Source: Ceratothoa steindachneri (taxonomy: Eukaryota > Arthropoda > Malacostraca > Isopoda > Cymothoidae). From it: a stretch of DNA of 64,000 nucleotides. The notes under the pieces were generated by a model. The model had not been told where the DNA came from, searched no databases, and worked only from the letters and a program-made list of their open reading frames with translations. The position numbers were made by a program, and so were the translations under genes. Within the stretch, counting starts at the first letter, position 1, and every line of letters begins with the position of its first letter. Below, in pieces: positions 48,386 to 58,836 of this stretch. Where the stretch lies: assembly GCA_963969495.1 (NCBI GenBank), contig OZ018317.1, forward strand, positions 219,423,691 through 219,487,690. The letters run 5' to 3'.

Positions 48386-48462
48386 TTTGTGGCAAACCGG
48401 TCTATCCAAGCAGCCGAGTCGTCGGGGGAAACGAAGCCAGTTACGGCGAGTGGCCTTGGCAG
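48386..48462 (+). CDS. Exon 5: zymogen activation site and start of trypsin-like domain
   Basis: The exon is 77 bases between acceptor tctctctttgcag and donor GTAAGA, phase 1 in and phase 0 out. The previous exon's last A plus TT gives Ile, then CGKPVYPSSRVVGGNEASY and GEWPWQ. This is the classic S1 (chymotrypsin) layout: a Cys that links the propeptide to the catalytic domain, an Arg cleavage site before VVGG, and the PWQ motif. An intron after PWQ is common in this family. The following exons with the catalytic His, Asp and Ser are not seen in the remaining 15.5 kb, so the intron is very long or the rest lies outside. Trypsin-like cleavage after Arg is inferred from the motif. Confidence 0.9.
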
Positions 48463-49094
48463 GTAAGAATCAATCTCACGGACCAAGTCTCTCATGGATT
48501 ACTTGACCTTATGCGCACTATCGTTAAGGAGAGCAGTTCTTTTTCCCTCACAAATTCTGAATGGATTGGACATTGGACATAATAAGAGATGAAAAGATAG
48601 AATTAGAGAGAAAAAAGTAAGAGAGTAAAGTGGTTAAGAAGTGAGTTTAAAGAATAGATGATGTGTAGAAGAAAGAATAAAAGATCCCTGGTGAAAGGGT
48701 AGCTCTGTTTGTGTTTTTTCTTTGGATTTCTTTTAGTTATAAACTATAATGATTTATAGTTTATTTTATCAAATCAGCATTGCTAATTTGATTAAAGGTT
48801 CTCATCTTGATGATGAATTTTGTTGTTGGCATTCAAGCCTTTTTTAGAGACGGGGTTTTTACATCCCGCTTTGGGTTTTTGAAAAAATATTAAATTTTCC
48901 TAAATTTTAGGTTAATTTGAAATTTACTTTATTTTGATTATTATTAAATAATTAAGTGAATTTGTTTCATATGTGAGGTTGAATTTTAGTTAAATAACTT
49001 TTACATTACACTGGTTGGTTGAGTCTCGTCTATTGTCGATCGCGTTGTGTGTAATGGGGAGTCACGTCACCGTCAGACTGTAATTTACGGCTTT
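48463..49094 (+). other. Start of intron 5 of the protease gene
   Basis: AT-rich with purine runs; no coding or repeat signature recognised. Confidence 0.6.
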
Positions 49095-49330
49095 TAAAGG
49101 GTCTTATTTGTCTGTCGGCCTCGATGTCTAAGTGTGTACGAGAGAATTCAGGGGTCAAGCGCGCACCAATGGCTTGCCATATCCTCTTAGCTCTCTCGTG
49201 GAGCGCCACGTTGATCGGAGATAATCCAACCGAGGCGTGGAGCTCCCTCTGTTTTTTGTGCTCTCTTCTTCGGGTATTTGTAATGAGTAAAACCGCCTTG
49301 TTCTGGATGGTTTGTAGTTTCGCTCACAAA
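49095..49330 (-). mobile_element. LINE fragment (C-terminal RT end, Jockey-like) on the minus strand
   Basis: The minus strand reads KLQTIQNKAVLLITNTRRRE, then LHASVGLSPINVALHERAKR and IWQAIGARLTPEF without a stop. IQNKA-L-xIT followed by a hydrophobic helix and HERA is the usual end region of Jockey-type ORF2. There is no start codon and both ends are truncated. Confidence 0.65.
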
Positions 49331-50039
49331 TTCTGAATGGATCCGTCTGCATCCATTATATGTATATAAAAATGTGTGCATAAGTATCGGCAACATCAGA
49401 CACGGTCTAATATACGGCCCCATTTGAATATTCGTTAAGATTGAATCCGTTTTTCTTGCTTATAATGTAGCTCTGACTTGCATCGTTTATTTTAAATCAT
49501 TTAGAACAGGATATTATAGTAAATAAGTGCTGGTTTCGTATACGAGTCAAGATTATGCAAGTGCAAAAGTATAGGTGGCATGGATGGATTTTGTTTTAAC
49601 GATTACATAGGATTTTTTTCATATAAACCGACACTCCGGGAGTTTTAAAAAAGTTTCCAAAAGGATTATATAGTAAACTAGAAAATTCGATACAGATATG
49701 TTTGGATGGTAATTAACGTGAAAGATTTATCATTCGTTTCACGATTTCGCCGAGGCAACATCTATAAGAGCGTAATGGTGAAGACCGCGGAGTATTCAGA
49801 ATAAAAAAAACAAACAAATGTTCAACTGCACAAAGCCGGTCATAGATCTAAAAAGTTTTCCTCCACTCTGAGCATATCAATTTATTCTGTAAGGAAGATT
49901 ATTGTTAAGTATAAACCTAATAGCATCACACTAAATCTCCGTGTGGTGGCCTAAAACCTGAATCTTAGATATGTTCGGTCTAGAAATGGTCAAATGAGAC
50001 AAAAATCGAGCCTTTTTGTAGAGATAACGAAAGGTAGGT
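49331..50039. other. AT-rich intron sequence
   Basis: No gene or element recognised. Part may be decayed Tc1 sequence 5' of the transposase piece at 50040. Confidence 0.5.
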
Positions 50040-50215
50040 TTGGCAGGGATCTGGCAAAGCCCTTTTAGAAAAAAAACCTCGTCCGTACTGTCAAACATGT
50101 AGGTGGTTCGATTATGTTGTTGGGATGTTTAGCTGCTGCTGGCCTTGGCGCATTAAAAGTGATGGATTGGACCATGAATTCTGAAAACCATCGTCGCCTA
50201 CTTGAGGAAAACGTC
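50040..50215 (+). mobile_element. Tc1-like transposase fragment
   Basis: Codes VKHVGGSIMLLGCLAAAGLG then ALKVMDWTMNSENHRRLLEEN. This is the (V)KHGGGSVMVWGCF... MNSxxYxxILEENL segment of Tc1-family transposases, lying between the second Asp and the last catalytic residue. It is truncated on the 3' side by a LINE fragment. Motif Trp to Leu (LLGC) and other changes show decay. Confidence 0.75.
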
Positions 50216-50590
50216 CTAGTGTGGAGACTTCGCGCGCGTTACCCCTTTTCGGGACGAGCGGGATCTCTACCCCTTGTCCCCTGTTCGTTGAACTTAGCTT
50301 TGCGAGCTAACACTTCTTAGAGGAAACTGGCCTTCATCTCATTTGACTTTCTTTTCGTTTGTTCGTTTGTTTGTTTGTTTTTCCCGCAAGGGGGTAGGAG
50401 ACCCCGTGTAGCCTGTTGCACTTGGTACCTGGAGTTGCCCCACGTCCTTCCGGCGTGGGCCCAAATTAGGGAAGCCCTGTCTATCACTGGGTTGAATTGA
50501 ACACACTGATGGGGCCTGGCAAAGTTGTTGGTGTAATTTTCCCCCTCGCTCACAATCATCACTACTCTACCTTTTTAATTATTGGATATT
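50216..50590 (+). mobile_element. 3' end fragment of the dominant LINE family
   Basis: 50222-50345 resembles LGDLRARY...FLEEAGLLxI at the end of ORF2 (tggagacttcgcgcgcgttacc; ttagaggaaactggccttcatctcatttgac). It is followed by T-rich and GC-rich 3' UTR-like sequence. The hairpin was not found. Confidence 0.6.
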
Positions 50591-50886
50591 ATTAGCATTA
50601 TCATTGTTAGTAGAAAACATCCGCCCTACGCACGTTTTTGGTAGGCCTTCGGCTCTTGTTCGCTCCGCTCACAAAATTAAGAAAATGTGCGAGAGAAAAC
50701 GGTCTTTTATTTCACAACACATTCAAAATTGGTCTACAAAAAAACCCCTCATTTCACAACAGTTCGAGCCCCGTTCTCATTTTGATTTTAAATGCATTAT
50801 AATATCATCGCTTATTATTATTTACTAGTAATATTTCTTAGTATTATTATTTATTTATTATTATTTGGTATTATTTTATATTTATT

Positions 50887-50955
50887 ATGAGCTCAAGTAC
50901 TCTCCAACAGAACGTGTTGGGTTTGCACTTAAGTTCGATTCTTACTCGGTCGATT
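50887..50955 (+). repeat. tRNA-like sequence, possibly SINE-derived
   Basis: TGAGCTCAAGT (box-A-like) is followed 45 bases later by GTTCGATTC (box-B-like), with a 5-bp anticodon-like stem CCAAC/GTTGG around a 7-base loop and a T-arm-like stem. Position 33 is G instead of T and no acceptor stem pairs, so it is not a functional tRNA. Confidence 0.35.
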
Positions 50956-51450
50956 CGTGTTCATGACGAAAAATACAACCTGTATTCCAGTAACCACAGT
51001 CAGCCTCTAAAGTAGGGTTCAAGGGAGTATTTGCCGGGGAGGAAGCTGAGCTCGAGAGATCTTTTCTTGTTCGTTTCTTTTCTCTCTTTTCTTGTCTTCG
51101 GGCTCTCGGTGTATGGAAGGCCGAGAGAAAGAAGCTTTAAAGAGAGACAAAATAGACACTCGTAAGGATAATGCAAGCGATCAGGGCACTGGGTCATATT
51201 ACAAAAATTATGGCCGGGTCTAGTTTAATAGGGAAATATTCAGAGGGCAATGAATGTTTTAGTTAATATTTAACAATTATCCCAACTTAATTCCCGCCTA
51301 CGCTCTGCCAGCAATCAGAGTCTGCAGGCCTTATCTTATGCGACGTCTCCTCTTAGCAGAATACAAATTTACCCAGACCAATGCTTTACAGAGGCACCGG
51401 AACGGGGATTTTGCTTAATCTATATAGAGGGGCACGGAAGTGAATTTAAA
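50956..51450. other. Unclassified intron sequence
   Basis: A minus-strand open frame (51000-51197) has no recognisable domain; I see nothing else. Confidence 0.5.
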
Positions 51451-51454
51451 GCTT

Positions 51455-51620
51455 ATTTCTCTCTCTCTTTCTCTTTTTCTCTTTTCTTTCTTTCTCTCTC
51501 CTTTTCTCTTTTCCTCCTTTTCTCTTTTCCTCTTTCTCTCTTTTCCTCTTTCTCTCTTTTCCTCTTTCTCTCTCCTCTTTTTTTTCTTTTTCTCTCTCCC
51601 TCTCTTTCTTTCGATTTTTA

Positions 51621-51714
<94 letters not shown>

Positions 51715-51720
51715 CTTCTC
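51455..51720. repeat. CT-rich microsatellite / low-complexity tract
   Basis: Pyrimidine-only sequence of CT, CTTT and CCT units, ending in long (CT)n runs. The open frames across it on both strands (Arg/Glu or Ser/Leu/Phe only) are artefacts. Confidence 0.95.
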
Positions 51721-53035
51721 TTCAGTGTTTACTGAAGAGTGTGGTCCCATCCCCCAGCCAATGGATTCCTACTCGGGGGGGAAAAGCTGGAGGATATGGA
51801 CTTCACCGAAGGGGAAATAAAAAAGATCAGTGACCTAATGACGAATAAGTCACCTGGCCCGGATGGGTTTCTACCTAAAGTATTAAAAGAAGTGCGCGAT
51901 CAAGTGTCACAACACCTGAGCGCAATCTTCAACATCTAAATCCGGACCGAATGCGTTCCTCGAGACTGGCGTGAAGTGAAGGTGACTCCTAGCTTCAAGA
52001 AAGGAGACCGTAGCCAACCGTCAAACTACCGACCTCTCAGTCTGACTTCGATAGTCGGTAAACTCATGGAAAGCATCAGGGTGGACAAAATGACGTCGTA
52101 TTTAGAGTCAAACCTGCTACTGAGGAGTTCCCAGCACGGCTTCCGAAGGCAACGGTCATGCCTGACGAACCTTGTGGAATTCTTCCACTTCGTGTTCAGT
52201 GAGCACGATCGAGACAAGGCGGTGGATGTGGTGTACTTAGACTTTCAGAAAGCCTTTGATAAGGTACCACACCGCCGCCTTCTCCGGAAAGTGCGAGCGC
52301 TGGGCATAGACGAAAAAGTAGCCGGCTGGATCGAGAACTGGCTAAGTGGCAGACGGCAACGGGTGGTGTTAAATGGACAGGCTTCTGAGTGCATGCCCAT
52401 TACTAGCGGTGTTCATCAAGGTTCTGTCCTGGGACGACTTCTGTTAATCTATGTTAACAACATGGATGGTGACATGGTTGCGAAGATTTCTAAATTTGCC
52501 GATGATACCAAGCTTGGTATGAACGTTACAAGTGAAGAAAATGCTGCCCGCCTACAAGAAGATCTTCCAAAGATTGGGGAGTTTTCGAACAGGTGATGCA
52601 CATCGGCCACCGAACCTCCAATCGCAGTATATCCTTAAAGGCACGGCTCTTAAATGCACTGATACTGAAACGGACTTGGGTGTAACTTTCACTAGTGACC
52701 TCAAGTTCTCGAAGCAGTGTATTGAGGCGGAGAAGAAAGTCCAAAGGATGCTAGGCTACATAAAGCGACAGTTAGGATATCGGAACAAGGAGATTGTACT
52801 CATTTTGTACAACTACCTTGTCCGATCACACCTGGAGTATGCCGTACAATTTTGAGTCTTCGTTTCGAAAGGACTTTGCGAGATTGGAACGTATGCAAGC
52901 CAGGGCAACAAAACTGATTCCCTCAATCAGACACAAGAGTTATGAAGATAGGTTACGGAAATTAGATTTGTTCTCGTTGGAGTCCTGGAGGCTGCGTGGT
53001 TAGCTTATCGAAGTGTTTAAAATGCTTAGAGGCTG
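51721..53035 (+). mobile_element. L2/CR1-type LINE: 5'-truncated reverse transcriptase, internally deleted
   Basis: Begins SVFTEE at the edge of the CT tract. It then has NKSPGPDGFLPKVLKE, NYRPLSLTSIVGKLME, VVYLDFQKAFDKVPH (motif A), SGVHQGSVLGRLLL (motif B, Pro to His) and KFADDTKLG (motif C intact). An in-frame TAA sits at 51937. A deletion near 52590 (after IGEFSNR) removes the segment before the thumb and shifts the frame. DLGVTFTSDLKFSKQC and SHLEYAVQF follow, then a stop and further frameshifts. The endonuclease is absent. Motif style (VxLDFxKAFDKVPH, FADDTKL) is that of L2/CR1/Rex LINEs. Confidence 0.85.
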
Positions 53036-53990
53036 CACAATGTAGACTACAGCGATATTTTCCAGCTTAGCGAGAACAGAACCAGAAATCACGGCTACAA
53101 ACTTGAGCTGAAGCTATGCCAATCCTCGAGAAAACTACTACTTCTTAGCTAGAGTTCTGGAGGTAACGGACCTGGAAAAGGATTTGGGTGTGCAAATCAG
53201 CAGCGCCCTAAACTTTTCCAGGCAGTGTGCCGATATAGAAAAAAAGGCACAGAGACTATTGGGTTACATAAGGAGGCAATTTCTCTTCCGTAGCAAGGAG
53301 ATTTTCCTCAAATTGTACAACTCTCTAGTCAGACCTCACCTGGAATACGCCGTTCAATTCTGGTCCCCTATACTGCGTAAGGCCATAGATAGACTGGAAC
53401 GTGTCCTGGCTAGGGCCACCAAACTAATTCCCTCACTTAGGCACAAAGGCTATCAGCGTAGGCTTCAAGAATTGGAGCTTTTTCCTTTGGAGACCCGCCA
53501 ATTACGAGGCCAGGTAATAGAGACCTTCAAGATTTTAAAGGGTGTCGAAAACATGGACTACAGAAGGGTGTTCACGTCAAACACAAATATAACCCGTAAC
53601 CCTGGTTACAAGCTGGATTTGTCCACGTTCCAGACTAGTATTTGTGGGAACTACTTCTTGTATAAGATCTGCGCTACATGGAACCGTCTCCCAGTCGCTG
53701 TGGTAAATAGTCCATCTATAGAACAATTCAAATCTAGACTGTACGATGTAATCCATGAATATGTATAAAACGTAGATTATAGAAAGAAAACAATAGACAA
53801 TAACCACAATTATCAATGAATACCTTTAAGAAGGAGGCTCGCCTGCCTCGAATCCATAAGCAAAAATATTAACATAATTAGTACAGAGAAAATAAATCAA
53901 AACGGTACATGATTCCTTAAACTTAATTGGATATATTACATGGGCATATGTACATAAAAAATCAATCTTAAAATTAGAAAAAATTACTTT
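53036..53990 (+). mobile_element. Second L2/CR1-type LINE piece: RT thumb and 3' end
   Basis: From 53150 a 206-codon open stretch codes DLEKDLGVQISSALNFSRQC and RPHLEYAVQFWSP, then ARATKLIPSLRHKGY and ICGNYFLYKICATWNRLPVA, to a stop at 53768. It repeats the domain already present at 52660-53003 in the element just upstream, so this is a second, better preserved 3' end placed directly after the first. A short 3' UTR with agaaggaggctcgcctgcct follows. Confidence 0.85.
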
Positions 53991-54004
53991 CACTCAGAAT
54001 CAGC

Positions 54005-55400
54005 TCGAAGGAGAATTTAATGGATTCCGGCTTAAGCTATCGGTTATATAGTATTTGGAGCCTTTAATATGCAGGATCCTGAATTTTAATTCTTGTAAAA
54101 ACAAATTCGAGTGCATTAGACGGTCATTATTGTTTTTTACATTTCGGAGGTAGGATAAGGGTTTATGGTCAGTTTCTATTATAAATCCTTTCCCTACCAG
54201 AAAGATTTAAAATTTTTGGATTCCCCAGACTATCGCGAGGGCCACTCTTTCAATCACAGCGTAGTTCTTTTCTCCTGGTAGCAATTTCAGACTTTGATAC
54301 GCAATGGGAAACCTCTCATCATTTTCCCCGTATTGAACGAGAACACAGCCTATTCCCTCCTTGCTGGCAATCGTTCGTATGCTAAATGGTTCTTCGGGGT
54401 TAGGCAAGCGTAATATGGATGCAAAGGCAAGTTTCCCTCTGAGTTGATTGAAACACTTAATCGTCAGTGGTTTCCATACAAGGAGCTCGGGAGCTTTTTT
54501 TTCAGAAGTTTGCACAATGGGGCGGACAGTGAGGCAAAATTACGAATAAAGCGTCTGTAAAAGGACGCGGAACCCATAAATGATCTTAATTGCTTCTTGG
54601 TTGATGACATGCCTTTTTATTAACAATGGCTCAAATTTTATCCTCCTGGGGAGCTAGCCGATTATCTCCAATAGGAAAGCTTAAATAGTCAATTATACTG
54701 TAGGCGAAGTTACACTTACTGGGACTGATAGTTAGATTATGCTCCTGAAGTCTTAGTAAAGGTGCTTGTAGAGCAGTCAGATGCTGATTCCATTCATTCT
54801 TAGCCACATAAATATTATCCAAATAGAATGATACATTTGGTAATCCATCTAATATCCTTCTCATCATTGGATTATAATTACTGCATTCAGTGACAAGACC
54901 AAAGGGGTCGTCGAAATTGCATCAGCCCCTTTTCAATTGGCAAAGCTGTGTATTTCTTGACCTTTTTTCGTAGTTGAATTTGATAATAGGCCTTGCACAA
55001 ATCCAGCTCGGTTATGAATTTGGTTTTCTCAAAAAGATGAAGATTCTTGTCTATAATAGGGATCGGTTATGCGTCGAATACGGTTCCGAATTTAATTTCC
55101 TAAAATCGATGCACATCAAGTATGATCTTGTTTCTTAACCATAACAACCGGAGAGCAATAATCTAATTTTGATGGCTAGTCAACCTCATCATTAAATGCT
55201 TCTCTGAGGTGTATGGGCAGCGGATACGGCTTAGATCAGATAGGTTCTTGAGTGGTCATTTAAGTGTTGTGTTCGAATTGGGCTGCACAACCAGGAATTT
55301 CAGAGATAACGTCACCGAATTGATTCAGGAGGGACTGCAGTTGACTTTTCTGAGGAGACAACAGATGGGCGCTCACTTTTAATTCGGCCGACGAGGGTTG
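54005..55400 (-). pseudogene. Gypsy reverse transcriptase and RNase H
   Basis: RT: LLSPQKSQLQSLLNQFGDVI, then SKPYPLPIHLREAFNDEVD, YCSPVVMVKKQDHT and IDFRKLNSE in alternating frames. Then NVSFYLDNIYV (YxDD turned to YLDN) and LTISPSKCNFAYSIIDYLSF. RNase H: FSIRTIASKEGIGCVLVQYG (catalytic Asp of TDAS lost), AIVWGIQKF, a stop, IIETDHKPLSYL, and ITDSLSRNP at the end. The region stops with TGA near 54005; no integrase follows it. Confidence 0.85.
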
Positions 55401-55510
55401 GAGTGCGTCTTCAAGACGTGTAGGGAATATTTGCTATCTTGTTTTATGCAGGCCACTTTGACTACACTTAATGGGTCCATGGAATAACTAGTCCATAAGC
55501 GATTCTTCGT

Positions 55511-56670
55511 CTATAAAGACAATCCTCTAGTCCATGCGCGCCGATGATATTTCTTGAGAATTACGTGGAAATGCTTCCTTCCTTTTGACATTTCAATCAA
55601 ATTATCCACCGGTCCGCGTTTCTTGATCACTTGATAAGGGCTTAAATTTTCTATCTTCCGATTTGTAGTCGAAGTAAGTTTTATATTTATCCAGGTTAAC
55701 ATCCTCATTTTGGTACGCTATTTCGGCGCATTTCTCCAACCTCTGTCATAACTTAAGCAGATATGAGTACGAGGACTGAAATTCCTGATCCAGTTTTTGG
55801 TTCGCATATAATTCTTTCAATATGCTCAAGGGACCTCGTACATTTCTTCCCTATAGTAATTCAAACGTGGCGAAGCCCAAGGTGCGATGGGGAATTTCTC
55901 TATACGGAAAGAGAGCTGCCGGAAGAAATATGTGTCATTTTCTTAGTTTCTCGGCACCTAATTTCTTCAGAATGGCTTTGTGACTGCCATTTAACCTTTC
56001 GCACATCCCATTTATGGCTGGGTGGAACGTAATGGCTTTGCAACTGCCATTTAACCTTTCGTACATCCCATTTCCGGCTGAGGGGGAACGTGGTCGTAAA
56101 CTGCAGTTTGATTATGAGCAACTTGCCCACATATTCCATCAATTTGGACGTAAATTGTCGGCCATGATCCGACAATATCTCTTTCGGCAGCCCAACACAG
56201 GAGAAAATTGTGATGAGTGTCTCGGCACAAAAGATGCTGTCAATCTTCTTAAGTGGCACACCCTCGGAGAAGCTAGTAGCGAAATCGACCAGAATTAAAA
56301 CATGACTATGGCTCTCACTTGAAGGTGGGTGAATCGGCCCGATATAATCAATCGCCACTCGGGAGAAGAGTACGGAGATTAATGGGCTCCTCTGTAAGGG
56401 TGCAGGCTTGACTCGCCCTTTAATTGCGGTCTTCTGGTAGATGTCACCCGAACGAAAATAACGCAGGATTTCGTCCGATACACCTGGCCATAGAAATATT
56501 TAAAAACCCGTTGTGCCATCTTAGTGTGGCTAAAATGACCTGAGAAGAGACTATCGTGAAGCGCTTCGAAGGATGGGTCTGATGTAGGAGTTGGGTACAC
56601 ATAGTACTTGGGACTTTGTACCAGTGTTTGCTGAGCACACGCGAAAAATGTCATCCTTAACAGTGAGGAG
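55511..56670 (-). pseudogene. Gypsy integrase with duplicated motif
   Basis: The N-terminal zinc domain reads LHDSLFSGHFSHTKMAQRVF with a CxxC remnant (near 56580-56440). The core has MAIDYIGPIHPPS, LVDFATSF, LSDHGRQFTSKLMEYV (second Asp) and then the NGM[CY]ERLNGS motif with the catalytic Glu, present twice because of a 60-base duplication. The C-terminal domain ends RKIENLSPYQVIKKRGPVDN and KHFHVILKKYHRR near 55545. The frame shifts just before the duplicated part. Confidence 0.8.
55971..56090 (-). repeat. 60-bp tandem duplication in the gypsy integrase
   Basis: Two 60-base units starting aatggctttg at 55971 and 56031 share the core actgccatttaacctttcg and differ at about 9 of 60 positions. 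Each codes the NGM[CY]ERLNGS stretch that contains the presumed catalytic Glu. Confidence 0.9.
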
Positions 56671-56880
56671 ATCTTGTTGCCTTTAATGGTATCTTACGTA
56701 TTGTTTTGACTTTTATCTATAAGGGGCGGAGGGATTCGAAATCTTTGTTTTTTTTTCTGAAAATCCTCGTTCAGGACATTTGGGCAATCTGAAGCACCAT
56801 GGGTTTCCAGAGGTGCGGGTGCTTCAGTGTCTAATTATTTGAGCTCTGGTGGTCACGGGAGGGGCGGATACCCGCAGACT

Positions 56881-57123
56881 CTAGTCAATTAAAGCAGCAC
56901 AGAACTTGATGGGCGCTGCTACGACCTCAGCCCAGCCAGTGAAGTCAGCGCATTCGATGTAGAATTTCACAATGGGGAATCTGTTAGCGTGCCCTAGGTA
57001 TTCGTGCACTGTTGCAAACTTGTCATGATCTGGGGCTACCCGTAAAAGTAGCCTGTTGGATATCATAATGCACTTGCACCCTGTGTCGCGCACGAGAGTT
57101 GAGATCCGGCAGCCGTTTACCAC
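56881..57123 (-). pseudogene. Gypsy aspartic protease region
   Basis: MVNGCRISTLVRDTGCKCIM carries the DTG active-site motif (with an extra Arg before the Asp) near 57085, followed by a typical short retropepsin sequence. A TTRAQ-like linker lies just downstream, before the integrase. Confidence 0.7.
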
Positions 57124-57479
57124 TCCATTTTCAAATTTGAGATCTCCAGCAGTGCTTTTGTCAAACAGAAAGTTCGCTTGAAGAAAGGGGTGCTTCTGGA
57201 TGCGACGGCGGTTGAGCAGACGTGGATCTTATATTGTGTCCCTGATTGGGATAGCCGCCTTTAAACCGAGAATTCTTAGGGGAATTGGTTCTCACATTAC
57301 CTTCTACTCCACAGGAGTAACAGGCGACAGTTCTCTTGGGTAATGACGAAGCAGGGGATTTAGAGGAGAGGGGTTTAAACTCACGTTTGTCATTTTGACG
57401 AATTTATCCCCATTGTAGTGGACGAATTTGGCCTTATGGGCATTTGCTCTGGGGGAATGCGGTTCTCTCTTCTTCCCTT

Positions 57480-58052
57480 CCTATGGATAGCAGTTATGGC
57501 TAGCCGCATATATATCTGCTTCCTCGATGCACTCTTTAAATGTCCGGCACTCGTGTTCTTTCACAAAGGATCTGATCTCCGACGGAAGTGACTCTAAGAG
57601 GACGTCTTTGAGGACGAAATCAACCAAGCTGTCTAAATGTTTGGTTAGGTTGGATGCGACAATGCCGGAACTGTGCACGATAAAAGTCCGGAGTCATGTT
57701 ATAGGCAGCAAGCAATTCGGCTTTTAACGTGGAATAATCGAAGGTTACCTCTGATGGGAGCGAGATAAAAATGTCGCTGACCTGGGTACTAAGTAAAGGC
57801 AACAACCTGGCTACGCTGTCGGTTTCAATATCCCAATGATTCACCTCAAATACTTTCTCGAAGTGAGTGAGGTGTGATCCGAAATCTTCTTCTTCCTTGA
57901 AAACAGGCAACTTAATGGACGCAGTTTGTTGCATTTCGATCCAAGACGTAATTAAAGTCGTTTCGCTTCTAGCCCTGATCATTCTCTCTCTCCTTTCACA
58001 TTTTTTCTCTTTCCTTTCTTTCTTCACGTTCTTTCTCTTGGATGTATGCCAT
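57480..58052 (-). pseudogene. Gypsy gag (capsid-like) with frameshifts
   Basis: A Lys/Glu/Arg-rich start (MAYIQEKEREERKEREK, then a shift) is followed by SIKLPVFKEEEDFGSHLTHF and EKVFEVNHWDIETDSVARLL, LPSEVTFDYSTLKAELLAAY and an FRQLG end. The next frame has DSLVDFVLKDVLLESLPSEI and HECRTFKECIEEADIYAASH. This is the usual gypsy gag layout. A single Cys-rich knuckle (CYSCGVEG...) follows near 57325. Confidence 0.75.
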
Positions 58053-58371
58053 TAAATGCTTTCCATTCAATACGAGAGACTCGCTTTATACTTTGAAGAC
58101 TTCGAAGATGATATGGTGACGTGGTGACAAAACTTTTACGCACAAATAAAAAGAAATTATCACAAAAGAAGGAAGCGGGGTTGTCGAACCCAAATTATTC
58201 GTAATTCAGTTAGGAAAATTTCTCAAAAGCACTAACGGAAATGCAAAAGGGTTTTGCTTAACCCGAATAAAAATCACAAACCGAAAAAAAAACTAACTAA
58301 ATATTCGCACGATTCGAATTTATTGCATTCGCTCACTCCGAATAATTACTTTGACAAAAGTCGAGATTTTA

Positions 58372-58422
58372 GCACTATCTCCTTATTTTAAGGAAATAGT
58401 CCTTATTTTAAGGAGATAGTGC
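58372..58422. repeat. Hairpin in the presumed gypsy leader/LTR
   Basis: GCACTATCTCCTTA at 58372-58385 and TAAGGAGATAGTGC at 58409-58422 are exact inverted copies (14 bp). The interior holds a direct repeat ccttattttaagga. Confidence 0.85.
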
Positions 58423-58780
58423 CTGATATGGCCTCGGCGTCTTACCCCTTAAAGTACGCCCCCAAAATAATAATAAATGCAATTCTTACTGAAACTTTCA
58501 AATATGACAGAGTATATGGGGTCTGAAAGAACACAAATTCCGCTGGGGAAAATTAGTGAAGCACAGTCACAAAAAGTAATAACATAAAAAATCTTTAAAA
58601 TAAATTCAAAAGTCGATGAAATAAAGTAAACAAAAGTTAATTGTAAGTAGCTTATGCAAGTAGATTTTTTCTCCATAGTTATCTGATAGCCAGAACCAAA
58701 CCCCATATAACCTAACACCAGTTTAATTTGAGTATATATATATATATATGATGGTGAAACCACTGTATAGGAACCAAAAG
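58423..58780. other. AT-rich sequence between the gypsy element and Penelope-like element 2
   Basis: Includes a short TA run at 58735-58749. No coding signature; probably the 3' untranslated part of Penelope-like element 2 (minus strand). Confidence 0.5.
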
Positions 58781-58786
58781 GTAATT

Positions 58787-58836
58787 TACGAGACTAGTTT
58801 CAGTATGTAGTTTATCATACCCTCTTCAGTCGTATA
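58787..58836 (-). ncRNA. Probable hammerhead ribozyme of Penelope-like element 2
   Basis: On the minus strand: stem I strand TACGA (58834-58830), core CTGAAGA (58829-58823, matching the CUGANGA consensus), stem II GTATG/CATAC with an 8-base loop, core GAAA (58801-58798), a minimal stem III of A-U and C-G pairs closing TA, the cleavage triplet GTC (58794-58792), and stem I strand TCGTA (58791-58787). All conserved core positions are present. Stem II carries one extra G and a G-U pair, a weakness. Penelope-like elements are known to carry hammerhead motifs with very short stem III, and this lies about 190 bases downstream of the GIY-YIG domain on the same strand. Confidence 0.6.

Larger units (their letters stand above)
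54005..58450 (-). mobile_element. Ty3/gypsy-type LTR retrotransposon with integrase before RT (Gmr1-like order)
   Basis: On the minus strand the order is gag (58052-57480), zinc knuckle (~57330), protease (57123-56881), integrase (56670-55540), reverse transcriptase (55400-54600), RNase H (54560-54005). Ty3/gypsy elements normally place integrase last. The order seen is copia-like, yet the RT, RNase H and integrase motifs are gypsy-type. I know this arrangement from Gmr1-type elements. All domains are on one strand and in one direction, with only 120-230 bases between modules. Frameshifts and stops abound. The LTR boundaries could not be set; leader or LTR sequence probably spans 58060-58450. 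Confidence 0.8.

Noticed and set aside
50887..50955. Functional tRNA gene (Val-like anticodon)
   Set aside because: No acceptor stem and G at position 33; kept only as a tRNA-like relic.
51415..51820. Open frames on both strands over the CT tract
   Set aside because: Low-complexity Arg/Glu or Ser/Leu/Phe translations of a microsatellite.
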